A stretch of DNA of 64,000 nucleotides from VRUE01 sp963774405 (lineage in GTDB: Bacteria; Actinomycetota; Thermoleophilia; Solirubrobacterales; 70-9). Below the pieces are notes generated by a model. That model searched no databases. It worked only from the letters and a program-made list of their open reading frames with translations, and was not told the origin of the DNA. The DNA is taken from NCBI GenBank assembly GCA_963774405.1, contig CAVZEV010000004.1, positions 1 to 64,000 on the forward strand, written 5' to 3'. Shown piece by piece: positions 1 to 8,110 of this stretch (its first letter is position 1; every line of letters starts with the position of its first letter). A program made the translations under genes and the position numbers.

Positions 1-1
1 C

Positions 2-127
2 GCGCCGAGCGTGAGCGCGGGCCGGGGGGCCGCGAAACCGGCGCCGGAGCAGCGGCCCGAACCTCGGCGGGATGTCCCGGCGCCGACCCGGCGCAGGCGC
101 AGGTGGCGCAAAGGCGGTCAGCGATGA
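2..127 (+). CDS. 3' end of an unidentified conjugation-cassette gene (partial)
   Basis: Only the last 41 codons are present, rich in Pro and Arg and ending KGGQR-stop. The TGA at 125-127 overlaps the ATG of the next gene at 124-126, the same ATGA coupling used by later genes of this cassette, which is why I trust the frame. Such basic, proline-rich tails are common on membrane proteins of actinobacterial type IV secretion cassettes, but nothing here identifies the family. Confidence 0.45.
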   Translation, partial: APSVSAGRGAAKPAPEQRPEPRRDVPAPTRRRRRWRKGGQR

Positions 128-1617
128 GCGTCAGGCGTCGCGGCGGATCGCTTCTCCTCCTGATCGCGGTCGGCGTCCTCGGGGCCGTGGTCGTCGTGAT
201 CGCCGGAACTGTGATGGCGATCCTCGGCGGCGAGATCGCCTGCGTCGGCGGAGGCGGATCGGCCGTCGCCGCCCCGGCGACCAAGGCGGCCGTCCGAGAG
301 ATTCCGCCCAAGCGCCTGCGCATCTACCGCCAGGCCGGACAGCGCTTCGATGTCGATTGGGCCTTCCTCGCCTCGATCGGCTACCAGGAGTGCGGCCACG
401 GCGCCTGCGCCCACGTCTACCCCTCGGGCTGCGGCGGCCCGATGCAGATCGCGATCGTCCCGGAATCGCCGTGCAGCCCCGGACCCGGCCCGACGATCTG
501 GGACCGCTACAAGGTCGACGCGGACGGCGGCGGCGCCGACCCCTTCGATCCCGCCGACGCGATCTTCACCGCCGCGCGGATGCTGCGCCCGGTCTTCGGG
601 CTGGCCGGCGACACCTACGCCGCCTATCGGCATGTCGCCTGCAACTACTACGGCGCCTGCGCGGACGGCGCCGCCAATTACGCCGACGAAGTGATGGCGC
701 GGGCGGTCTCCTACGGCTTTCGCGGCAAGGGATCGCCACCGCCCAGCGGCGCAGCGGAGAGCCAACCCGCCGCGAGCGGGGGCGGCTCGGTCTGCGGGTC
801 GAGCTCGGCGACCGGGGCGAGCGGCAACGAGATCGTCCGCATCGCGCAGAGCCAGCTCGGGCGCGCCGAGAACCCGCCCGGATCGAACTGCAACCCCTAC
901 GGGCCGTGCGTCGAATGGTGCTCGCTGTTCGTCGCCTGGGTCTGGAAGCGGGCGGGCGTCCCGCTGGAGGGCGGCACGGCGACCTACGCCTACTCGGGGT
1001 CGATCTACGAATGGGCGAAGGCCCACGAAGGCGGCCCTTCGCGGGCGACGGCGCCCGGCGAGCCGCCCTTCTCGAAGGCCGCGTCCAACGGCGCCCGAGT
1101 CCTGCCGCCGACCGCGACGCCGGCTCCCGGCGATGCGGTCCTCTACGGCTCCGGGCCGGCGGCCAGCGATCACATCGGCATCGTCGAGCGCGTCTTTCCC
1201 GGTGGGGAGATCACGACGATCGACGGCAACTACGGCGACCGGGTCGCCCGCGTCGGCCCGTTCATGCCGTCTCGCGCCGTCGAATCGGGCGAGCCGGCGC
1301 CGATCTTCGGCTACGCCCAGCCACCCAGCGTCGGCGGGGGAATGGCGGTGGGTCCGGTGATCGACCGGCCCGTCTCCTACTCGACCGCCCGCTCGACCCG
1401 CGGTCGCGCGGGCGGTGGTGGCGCTCGGCTCGCGCAATCCTCCTCGGCTTCGCCGCCATGTTCGTCCTCGGGGCCAGCGAGCCAGAACGTCCGGTGTCCT
1501 CGCGCGAGGCGAGCCGCGCGGTCGTCCAGGGTCGAGCCGCGCCCGTCGAGGAGATCGCGCCGGAAGGCCGAAGCGGCCGCACTCGTCTCGCCGCCTGCAG
1601 GACCCCCAGGACGATAG
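124..1617 (+). CDS. Lytic transglycosylase-CHAP bifunctional cell-wall hydrolase
   Basis: A membrane-anchored peptidoglycan hydrolase of the kind that opens the wall for conjugation machinery. From the ATG at 124, a hydrophobic anchor spans residues 9-36. An SLT-type transglycosylase domain follows (about 65-200; YQE with Glu89 as the expected catalytic residue, then GPMQI). A Gly/Ser/Pro linker leads to a CHAP domain (about 235-400; WCSLFV with Cys266 as nucleophile, and DHIGIVE carrying the histidine). The first domain cleaves glycan strands; the CHAP domain would cleave stem peptides. The sequence is convincing to about residue 410. The last 80 residues are compositionally odd, and protein-like sequence continues in another frame, so the true C-terminus is uncertain. 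Confidence 0.82.
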   Translation: MSVRRRGGSLLLLIAVGVLGAVVVVIAGTVMAILGGEIACVGGGGSAVAAPATKAAVREIPPKRLRIYRQAGQRFDVDWAFLASIGYQECGHGACAHVYPSGCGGPMQIAIVPESPCSPGPGPTIWDRYKVDADGGGADPFDPADAIFTAARMLRPVFGLAGDTYAAYRHVACNYYGACADGAANYADEVMARAVSYGFRGKGSPPPSGAAESQPAASGGGSVCGSSSATGASGNEIVRIAQSQLGRAENPPGSNCNPYGPCVEWCSLFVAWVWKRAGVPLEGGTATYAYSGSIYEWAKAHEGGPSRATAPGEPPFSKAASNGARVLPPTATPAPGDAVLYGSGPAASDHIGIVERVFPGGEITTIDGNYGDRVARVGPFMPSRAVESGEPAPIFGYAQPPSVGGGMAVGPVIDRPVSYSTARSTRGRAGGGGARLAQSSSASPPCSSSGPASQNVRCPRARRAARSSRVEPRPSRRSRRKAEAAALVSPPAGPPGR

Positions 1618-1882
1618 GGGTAGCGCTGCCGGCAGGCGCGCGGCTCGCGCCCTTCAATCGCACCGGGCGCTCCAGCACGTCCCGTATCGGGACAGCGGGC
1701 TGGCGGTCGCCTTGGCCGGTGCGCGAGGGAGCCGGGCCGTCCTGCGCGTCAGCGCTCCGACCATCCCAGCGGCGCGACGGGGATGGCATCGGTTCCTGCG
1801 GCGCTACCACGACTCGGGGCGCTCCTACGTCCCGGTCTTCAAGGCGGTCGCTCGACACAGCGGAACGAGGGGCGGGGCGTGA
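1383..1882 (+). pseudogene. Frame-broken small membrane/secreted protein gene
   Basis: Protein-like sequence appears in two frames in succession. One has a hydrophobic stretch (AILLGFAAMFVLGAS) followed by a charged spacer up to about 1640. The other, from about 1680, reads PYRDSGLAVALAGARG and ends in a basic region with a TGA at 1880-1882, which overlaps the GTG start of the methyltransferase at 1879. The coupling suggests a real gene of about 160 residues with one or two indels. I do not recognise the family; a secreted ICE accessory protein is a guess. Confidence 0.4.
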
Positions 1883-2811
1883 ATGTCGGCAGCCTCTTTT
1901 CCGGGATCGGCGGATTCGACCTTGGTTTCGAGCGGGCCGGGATGCGGGTCGACTGGCAGGTCGAGCTCGACCCCTACTGCCGGGCGGTCCTCGCCCGTCA
2001 CTTCCCCGAAGCCGACCGATTCGAGGACGTCCGCGAGGTCGGGATCGCGAAACCTCGAGCCGGTCGACCTCATCTGCGGCGGCTTCCCCTGCCAGGACCT
2101 CAGCGCGCCGGCAGAGGAGCCGGGATCGACGGCGCCCGCTCGGGTCTTTGGGTCGAGTTCGCCCGGATCGTTCGCGAGCTTCGACCCCGCTACGTCGTCG
2201 TGGAGAACGTGCCCGCCCTCCTCACCGGGAAGGGGAAGCGCTGGGAGCGAGGGCCGATCGGACGAGTTCTCGGAGACCTGGCCGAAGCACGGTATGACGC
2301 GGAGTGGGCGTGCCTGTCGGCTGGAGAGTTCGGGGCACCGCATCTGCGAAAGCGGGTCTGGATCGTGGCCTACCCCGCACGGGATGCCGAAGCCGGGGCA
2401 GCGCCGGAATCCAGGGCCGAGCGGCAACGAGCTCGGGCGGGCGGTGAACGAAGCCGAGCGACGGAGGTGGCCGACGCCGACGCGAAGCGACAGCCTGGGC
2501 GGGCCGGGGAGGTCTGCAACTCGGCAGGGCGGCGACAACCTGCGGAGCGCGGTGGCAAAGGCGCCGATGTTCCCGACGCCGATCGCCAGCAACACGAAGG
2601 CCGAGCACAGGCGCTCGGCGGGTCGGCCGGCTCGGAGCTACGGGACCACTGGGCCGCTGAACCCGCCGTGGGTCGAGTGGCTGATGGGGTTCCCCATCGG
2701 GTGGACCGCCTTGCCGCCCTCGGCAACGCCCTCGTCCCGCAGATCGCCGAGTGGATCGGGTGCCGCATCTTCGACTACGAGCGCGCGGCGCGGCGCGGGG
2801 CGGTGAGCTGA
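1879..2811 (+). CDS. DNA cytosine-5 methyltransferase, frame-disturbed around catalytic motif IV
   Basis: The GTG start gives VNVGSLFSGIGGFDLG, the SAM-binding motif I. ENVPALL (motif VI) and LRKRVW (motif VIII) also lie in this frame, as does a C-terminal GNALVPQ (motif X). The catalytic PCQ of motif IV appears only in the +1 frame (ICGGFPCQDLS, about 2075-2105). As written the 310-aa product would therefore lack its nucleophile. Two compensating indels near 2043 and 2107 would restore a normal Dcm-type enzyme. The 5' end is coupled to the preceding broken gene (GTGA), and the stop overlaps the next start by one base. Host-range or anti-restriction modification is the usual role of such ICE methylases. 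Confidence 0.72.
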   Translation: MNVGSLFSGIGGFDLGFERAGMRVDWQVELDPYCRAVLARHFPEADRFEDVREVGIAKPRAGRPHLRRLPLPGPQRAGRGAGIDGARSGLWVEFARIVRELRPRYVVVENVPALLTGKGKRWERGPIGRVLGDLAEARYDAEWACLSAGEFGAPHLRKRVWIVAYPARDAEAGAAPESRAERQRARAGGERSRATEVADADAKRQPGRAGEVCNSAGRRQPAERGGKGADVPDADRQQHEGRAQALGGSAGSELRDHWAAEPAVGRVADGVPHRVDRLAALGNALVPQIAEWIGCRIFDYERAARRGAVS

Positions 2812-3647
2812 TGCAGCCCGGTCGGATCGTTGACCTCTTCGCCGGTGCCGGCGGCTGGGACGAGGGCCTGCGCAAGCTCGGCTACACCGCGGTCGGGATC
2901 GACAACGACCGCTGGGCCTGCGCCACGGCGCGCGCCGCCGGTCACGAGCGGATCGAAGCCGACATCGCCGCGCTGGACCCCGAGGAGTTCGCCCCGGTCT
3001 GGGGGCTGATCGGCTCGCCGCCCTGCCAGGCCTACTCGACCGCCGGCAAGAACCTCGGGCGCTTCGACAAGGAGCGTGTGGTCGCCTGCGCCCACGAGCT
3101 CGCCGCCGGGCACGACACCCGCGCCGAGCACCTGGCCGCCTGCCGCGATACCCGCTCGCTGCTCACCGTCGAGCCGCTGCGCTGGGCGGTGGCGCTCCGA
3201 CCGCGCTGGGTGGCGCTGGAGCAGGTGCCCGGCGTCCTCGAGCTTTGGTCCCTGTTCGCCGGACTGCTCGCCTCCCACGGCTACGAGGCGACCGCGGGGG
3301 TGCTGAGCGCCGAGCAGTACGGGGTGCCGCAGACCCGCAAGCGCGCCTACCTGGTCGCCTCGCTCGACGGCCCGGCCGAGCTGCCCGCCCCGACCCACCG
3401 CTCCTACAACCCGCGCCGCCCAGACGAGGTCCGCGAGGGGGAGGAGGGGCTGCTGCCCTGGGTCAGCATGGCCGAGGCCCTCGGCTGGTCGCGGGACGCC
3501 GTCACCTTCACCAACAACCAGACGGCGAGCGGCAGCCGACCGCAGGGTCTCATCCGCCCGGTTACCTGCCCCGCCCGGACGATCGACTCCGCCTCGGGGT
3601 CGTGGACCGTCGAGCGCTCCGAGAAAGGCGGGGAGAGCGATGGCTGA
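2811..3647 (+). CDS. DNA cytosine-5 methyltransferase, N-terminal catalytic part
   Basis: The ATG at 2811 follows directly on the previous stop (TGATG). Motif I is DLFAGAGGW (residues 8-16), motif IV GSPPCQ with Cys72, motif VI LEQV (an ENV variant) around 136-139, and motif VIII QTRKRAY. The 278-aa product stops before the conserved C-terminal motifs IX-X, which are supplied by the overlapping 106-aa frame at 3640-3960. The enzyme may therefore be split, or a single-base indel near 3640 may separate one gene. It methylates cytosine C5; the target cannot be read from sequence. Confidence 0.85.
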   Translation: MQPGRIVDLFAGAGGWDEGLRKLGYTAVGIDNDRWACATARAAGHERIEADIAALDPEEFAPVWGLIGSPPCQAYSTAGKNLGRFDKERVVACAHELAAGHDTRAEHLAACRDTRSLLTVEPLRWAVALRPRWVALEQVPGVLELWSLFAGLLASHGYEATAGVLSAEQYGVPQTRKRAYLVASLDGPAELPAPTHRSYNPRRPDEVREGEEGLLPWVSMAEALGWSRDAVTFTNNQTASGSRPQGLIRPVTCPARTIDSASGSWTVERSEKGGESDG

Positions 3648-3960
3648 CCGCCGGCCGGAGTGGACGAGAAAGCGACCGGCGACGACCGTGGTGGCCGACC
3701 CGCGGATTTCGACGCCGAGGGCCTACCGGAAATCCAAGCCGCGGTCAGGGAAGGAATGGGCCTCTCAGTTTGACGAGGCGGTCCGCGTCAGCGTCGAGGA
3801 GGCCGCCGTCCTGCAGGGGTTCCGAGCGGACTACCCCTGGCAGGGATCGCGAACCCGCTGCTTCCTTCAGATCGGCAACGCCGTCTGCCCGTCCGTCGCG
3901 GGGCTTGTCGTGGCGACGATTGCTCGTCACAGCATCGACCCCACGGAGCCCGATCGATGA
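3640..3960 (+). CDS. C-terminal (motif IX-X) part of a cytosine-5 methyltransferase
   Basis: The product has RPATTVVADPR (motif IX-like), RVSVEEAAVLQGF and IGNAV (motif X), the features that normally close a C5 methyltransferase. It overlaps the 3' end of the upstream catalytic part by 8 bases in a different frame, with its own ATG. Either the enzyme works as two translationally coupled chains, which is known for a few C5 methylases, or an indel broke one reading frame. Given the many frame breaks elsewhere in this window, the second is at least as likely. Confidence 0.75.
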   Translation: MADRRPEWTRKRPATTVVADPRISTPRAYRKSKPRSGKEWASQFDEAVRVSVEEAAVLQGFRADYPWQGSRTRCFLQIGNAVCPSVAGLVVATIARHSIDPTEPDR

Positions 3961-3970
3961 TCGGAATCGG

Positions 3971-4030
3971 CTTCGCTCTGCGCTTCGTCCTGCACTTCGC
4001 TCTGCACTTCGTTCTGCACTTCGCCCGGCG
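3971..4030. repeat. 12-bp tandem repeat, about 4-5 copies, between methylase and coupling ATPase genes
   Basis: Units of the form CTTCGYYCTGCA start at 3971, 3983, 3995 and 4007, with a degenerate fifth from 4019. The array fills most of the gap between the methyltransferase stop and the start of the conjugation ATPase. No coding frame across it is convincing. It could be a replication or relaxase binding iteron, or a slippage tract. Confidence 0.8.
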
Positions 4031-4119
4031 ACCGGGTGATTGCCGCCCTTTGCCGCTTGCCAATTGGCATTCCGGCCATCGCGATTCGCTGACTTATATA
4101 TCCCCTCAAGGGAGCAATC

Positions 4120-6744
4120 GTGAGTGAGTCGAACCGGCGGGACGCAGTCCCGCTCGCTCTCCTCGCGGCGGCGGTCGCGATCGTGTTCGTCGCCTCGTCC
4201 GCTCTCCGATGGGGCCAGTCGCTCCTGGAGCTCGCGGGACACCCCGCCGCCGTCAGCCTCGCCGGGGCTCTGCTGAGCTTCGCCTGTGCGGTGCTCGTCG
4301 CCCGTCTCGTTGTCACTCGCCGGGCTCTCGATCACCGCGTGGCGATGCTCGCGATCCCCGCCGATTCCTTCGATCCTTCCCCCGAGTCCGTCGTTCGCTT
4401 CGCCTCCGGCCTCAGCCGATCGCGTCGAGCGATACGCGGTCTGCTCGATGCCCCGGCGAGCGCGGTGCGCCTGAGGCTCGACGCCGACCCGGCCGGGAAG
4501 CTCCGCTACGGCGTGGAGGTGCCCGCTCATGCTCGCGGGGCGCTACGCGCGGCGATCGCCGCCTATCACGGCGTGGAGCTGCGGCCCGTGCCTGAGCCGT
4601 CAGAGGAGGGCGACGGCGCGGCCGTGGAGCCCGACGACCTGGATGTCGTCCGCGCCGAGCTGGTGCTTGCCAGGGCGAGCAGCGAGCCGTTGCGAGCGGC
4701 CGGGCTCGATCCTGATCCTCTCGCGGGGTTCGCGCGCGCGATCGACGCCCTCGACCCCGGCGGTGGTGACGAGGCGACGATCTGCGTCGACCTGTTGCCC
4801 GTCACGCCGGGGAAGCGTCGGCGCCTGCGGCGGCGGCTGCTTCGCCGCGCCCGCCGCCAGCCCTCGACTTCGCCCGGAGACGAGCTGGCCGATCTTCTCG
4901 GCGCCGGGGATCGCCGTCGCGGCGGCGCCCCGCCGGGAGAGCTGGTGGAGCGGTGGGTCGGCCGCCAGGCGCTGACGCGCAAGCTGGGCACCGCCGAGCC
5001 ACTGTTCGGGATGCAGGTCCTGGTCCGGGTCGCCTCGCCGGTCCCCGGCCGAGCGAAGGCGCAGCTTGCCGGGATGCTCGCCGCCTTCGACGCCTTCGCC
5101 GGAGAGAACCACCTGCGCGTTTCGGGTCTTCGCATCCCCGGCGTCGCCTTCCTCGGCTCGGACCTGCCCGGCCGGCGAGGCCGGTTCGACCGGCGCCTCG
5201 CCTCCGGTCTGTTCCGCCCCGCGCGGCGGCGGCTCGTCACGGCGAGCGAGGTCGCCGGGCTCTTGAAGCCGCCGAGCAAGCGATGCCCGGCGCCGAACGT
5301 CCTGCGCTCGGGCGGGGCGGTACCGCCGCCGCCTCGCGCGCTGCCGACCTTCGCCGGGCAGGCGGGCCTGTTGCCGCTCGGCAAGGTAGAGACCGAAGCG
5401 GGAGAGCGGATGGTCGGCGTCCCTCTACGCGACACCTTCTTCTTCTACATGTCGGGTCGCTCGCGGTTCGGCAAGACCGAGACCGCGATCGGGCAGTTCC
5501 TGCACCTCGCGCGTTCGGGACACGGCTGCCTGTTCCTCGACCCCCACCTCGACGCGCTCGAACGGATCAAGGGCTACCTGACCGATGAAGGGCTGCGCGA
5601 GCGGGTCGTGGAAGTCAACCTCGCCGACCCCGACCGCCAGCCGGCCTGGAACCTGTTCGCGGTCGCCGGCCGTTCGCCGAGGCGGACGGCCGGGCAGGTC
5701 GACGCCGTGGTCGACGCCTTCGCCTCGGCGCTTCGCTGGGACGAGATCAACGCCCGCGCGCTCAACCTCACCACCCAGAGCGCGCAGGCGATGGTCGACC
5801 TGGCCCGCCGCCTCCCGGCCGAGCTGGCGCCGACGATCTTCGAGATCCCCGTCCTGTTGAGCGATGAGGAGTGGCGGGGGAAGGTGCTGCCCTACGTCTC
5901 GGCTCCGGTGCGCCGGTTCTTCACCGAGCGCTTCCCGCTGCTGCCGCCCGAGGCGGTCACGCCGGTGACGAATCTGATCGACCGCCTGCGCGCCGCGCCG
6001 ACCACGGCGGCCTTGCTCGGCAACCCGCTCGCGACCTACGACATCCGCAGGGCGATGAACGGAGGGAAGATCGTCCTCGTCTGCCCCGGCTCGGGATCGG
6101 GGCGCGACCGGCTGATCGCCAACTTCGTCGTCTTCGACGCCCTGCACGCCGCGAGGTCGCGGGCCGACGTTCCGCCCGAGCGACGCCGCGAGTTCTACGT
6201 CTGGCTGGACGAGGTCCAGATATACGACGGCGCTTCCTCGGGAACCCTGGCGGCGCTGTTGGAGCAGGTCGCGAAGTTCGGGGTGCGGGCGCTGCTGCTG
6301 AATCAGAACCCCGAGCGCCTGAGCGCCGCGACCCGCGACGCCGTCACCACCAACCGCTCTCATCTGGTGACGACCGCGCTCAACTCCAAAGGCGCCGGGC
6401 TGCTCGCCCGCGAGCTCGGCGGCGAGGTGAGCGCAGAGACGATCGGCCAGCTTCCCCGCTTCAACAGCCTCGCCTCGGTCACCCTCGACGGCGAGATCAG
6501 TCGCCCGTTCCGGCTGGCAGGGGTGCCCGTCGAGGAGCTGCTGCGCGGCCATTGCCATCCCGAGGACGTGCCGGCCCTCGACGCGGCGATCGACCAGAGC
6601 CTCGACCGCGTCCCGCTCGCCGAGACCCTTGATCGGCTCGACCGCCGCCCGCAGGAGATCGCCGAGTGCCTTCCCGGTGCGAGTCGGCGGCCGGATCGCG
6701 TGAGCGGCGGGCGCCAGGCCCTCGATACCCGGTGGGAACAATGA
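4120..6744 (+). CDS. VirD4/TraD-like type IV coupling ATPase
   Basis: An 874-aa inner-membrane ATPase expected to couple DNA substrate to the conjugation channel. Two hydrophobic segments lie in the first 65 residues. A long basic mid-region follows, then an ATPase core with Walker A GRSRFGKT (446-453) and Walker B VWLDE (694-698). NQNPERLS and TTNRSHLVTTAL downstream resemble the TraD/TraM-recognition region. The GTG at 4120 is preceded by a good AGGGAG ribosome site at about 4109-4114. It overlaps the next gene by ATGA. The family is clear; whether it serves conjugation or plasmid-like mobilisation is inferred from the neighbours. Confidence 0.82.
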   Translation: MSESNRRDAVPLALLAAAVAIVFVASSALRWGQSLLELAGHPAAVSLAGALLSFACAVLVARLVVTRRALDHRVAMLAIPADSFDPSPESVVRFASGLSRSRRAIRGLLDAPASAVRLRLDADPAGKLRYGVEVPAHARGALRAAIAAYHGVELRPVPEPSEEGDGAAVEPDDLDVVRAELVLARASSEPLRAAGLDPDPLAGFARAIDALDPGGGDEATICVDLLPVTPGKRRRLRRRLLRRARRQPSTSPGDELADLLGAGDRRRGGAPPGELVERWVGRQALTRKLGTAEPLFGMQVLVRVASPVPGRAKAQLAGMLAAFDAFAGENHLRVSGLRIPGVAFLGSDLPGRRGRFDRRLASGLFRPARRRLVTASEVAGLLKPPSKRCPAPNVLRSGGAVPPPPRALPTFAGQAGLLPLGKVETEAGERMVGVPLRDTFFFYMSGRSRFGKTETAIGQFLHLARSGHGCLFLDPHLDALERIKGYLTDEGLRERVVEVNLADPDRQPAWNLFAVAGRSPRRTAGQVDAVVDAFASALRWDEINARALNLTTQSAQAMVDLARRLPAELAPTIFEIPVLLSDEEWRGKVLPYVSAPVRRFFTERFPLLPPEAVTPVTNLIDRLRAAPTTAALLGNPLATYDIRRAMNGGKIVLVCPGSGSGRDRLIANFVVFDALHAARSRADVPPERRREFYVWLDEVQIYDGASSGTLAALLEQVAKFGVRALLLNQNPERLSAATRDAVTTNRSHLVTTALNSKGAGLLARELGGEVSAETIGQLPRFNSLASVTLDGEISRPFRLAGVPVEELLRGHCHPEDVPALDAAIDQSLDRVPLAETLDRLDRRPQEIAECLPGASRRPDRVSGGRQALDTRWEQ

Positions 6745-7643
6745 AGGCCGAGCGCGCCCTGCCGCGCCTGGGGCCGACCGCGGTTGAAGTGATGGAAAGC
6801 CTCAACCAGCATCGCCTGCTCTCGACTCGCCAGATACACGCGCTGCACATGCCGCAGGCTTCGCTGCGCTGGGCTCAGGACGTGACGGCGCAGTTGCGCA
6901 GGCTGGGGATCGCCACCGCGACCCCGCTGCCGGGCGGGTTGCGGCTATGGCACCTGACCAAGTGCGGCCTCGGCGTGATGGAGACGATCGCGAGCCGCGC
7001 GGAGAGCCGGTGCAAACTGATCGGCCCCGAGCAGGCGGCCGGCCCCCTGCAGGAGCACACGATCGCCGTCAACGACGTTGGGGTCGCCTTCGTTCGGGCG
7101 GCTCGCGGACGCGGCGACGAGTGTGGGCCGTTCGACTGGTTCCACGAGGTTGCCCACCCACTGGGGCCGCCGCCGGGGCGGCGGACGTCGGAGCAATTGA
7201 TCGTGGACGCCGTTCTCACCTACCAGCTCGCGGAGCCCGACGGCTCGACCAGCATCGCCTACCGCTTCGTCGAGCTCGATCGGGCGAAGCGCTCGGCCGC
7301 CGACCTCGCCCGTCAGCTCGGACGCTACGCCCGCCTGTTCCGCCGCGCCATCCCCGCCGGGGGCTCGGGTGGCAGGGCGACGCCGCTCTGGTCGCGGCTG
7401 TACCCGGTATTCCCGCCGGCGCTGGTCGTCCTCGCCGGCCGGCGCAGGGACCGGCTTGAGGAGCGCCGCCGCACGGTGCTCGCGCTGTGCGCTCAGGACC
7501 CCGACCTCGCCGAGACGCCGGACGTCGAGGTCTCGATCTGCCTGCTGGACGACCTGGTCGAGCGCGGGCCCTTCGGGCCGATCTGCCGAAGCATCGCCGA
7601 CCCCGGCAGGCCGGTCGACTGGCTGGGGGAGGAGGGTCGATGA
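6741..7643 (+). CDS. Replication-relaxation family protein
   Basis: A 300-aa protein starting at the ATG inside the ATGA overlap with the coupling ATPase gene. The first 80 residues form a winged-helix-like domain (LLSTRQIHALHM, then LRRLGIATA). A D/E-rich core with VELDRAKRS follows, as in the replication-relaxation family that sits beside VirD4-like genes in actinobacterial and firmicute mobile elements. The family is thought to nick or bind the element origin for rolling-circle replication or transfer, but the biochemistry is poorly established. Translational coupling upstream and downstream argues for a single mobilisation operon. Confidence 0.72.
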   Translation: MKAERALPRLGPTAVEVMESLNQHRLLSTRQIHALHMPQASLRWAQDVTAQLRRLGIATATPLPGGLRLWHLTKCGLGVMETIASRAESRCKLIGPEQAAGPLQEHTIAVNDVGVAFVRAARGRGDECGPFDWFHEVAHPLGPPPGRRTSEQLIVDAVLTYQLAEPDGSTSIAYRFVELDRAKRSAADLARQLGRYARLFRRAIPAGGSGGRATPLWSRLYPVFPPALVVLAGRRRDRLEERRRTVLALCAQDPDLAETPDVEVSICLLDDLVERGPFGPICRSIADPGRPVDWLGEEGR

Positions 7644-7984
7644 CGGATACCCCGCGTCCGCATAGCGAGCGTCCCTGGCCGACCGGGATGCCCGTCTTGC
7701 GCGCCGATGAGCGCTTCGTCGAGCAACTGGCCGACACGCTCGCCAAGCGAGTCGCCGATCGGCTCCAGGGACAGGGCGGCGAGGAGGGCGGCTACCTGAC
7801 GGCCGAGGCCGCCGGTCGCTACATCGGCGTCTCGCGCAGGCGGATTCACAACCTGACGAGTGCCGGGCGGCTCACCCCGGACGGCCATGACGGCCGCACG
7901 CCCCTCTACAGCCGTCGCACCCTCGACGACTACGTTCGGAATGGGGAAGCAGGCCATGATCTGGACTTGCGTAAATCCCCATGA
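7640..7984 (+). CDS. Excisionase-like helix-turn-helix protein
   Basis: A 114-aa protein coupled by ATGA to the preceding gene. After a polar N-terminus, residues about 52-105 read YLTAEAAGRYIGVSRRRIHN and end in a TPLYSRRTLDDYV segment. This is the MerR/Xis-type winged helix found in excisionases next to tyrosine integrases. It would bind the att arms and steer the integrase toward excision. The integrase gene lies 126 bp downstream on the same strand. Confidence 0.75.
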   Translation: MTDTPRPHSERPWPTGMPVLRADERFVEQLADTLAKRVADRLQGQGGEEGGYLTAEAAGRYIGVSRRRIHNLTSAGRLTPDGHDGRTPLYSRRTLDDYVRNGEAGHDLDLRKSP

Positions 7985-8060
7985 GGAGAGGGATTCCGGG
8001 CCGCTCGGATCGGTTGAGAACCCGCATATTCCTGTTAATGTTTTGTCCGACAACGTAAAT

Positions 8061-8090
8061 GGGGCGGCGCCGCTGAAACGGCCCGCCCCC
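8061..8090. other. GC-rich hairpin between excisionase and integrase genes
   Basis: GGGGCGG pairs with CCGCCCC, and the interior GCCG pairs with CGGC around a CTGAAA loop, leaving one bulged C. There is no T-tract, so it is a weak intrinsic terminator at best. Its place 20 bp upstream of the integrase ATG could let it limit read-through from the mobilisation operon into int. Confidence 0.5.
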
Positions 8091-8110
8091 GGCTCACGAG
8101 GTGATTGCTC

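Noticed and set aside
72..2297. A 741-codon plus-strand frame over the transglycosylase and methyltransferase genes
   Set aside because: Mostly Arg/Gly-rich shadow sequence. Only a short stretch near 1420-1560 looks protein-like, and that is covered by the broken-gene entry.
3971..4030. Short regular repeats considered as a CRISPR array
   Set aside because: The units are 12 bp and directly adjacent, with no spacers and no cas genes. No CRISPR array was seen elsewhere in the window.
5425..6741. A 438-codon minus-strand frame opposite the coupling ATPase
   Set aside because: Antisense to the Walker motifs and without any motif of its own.
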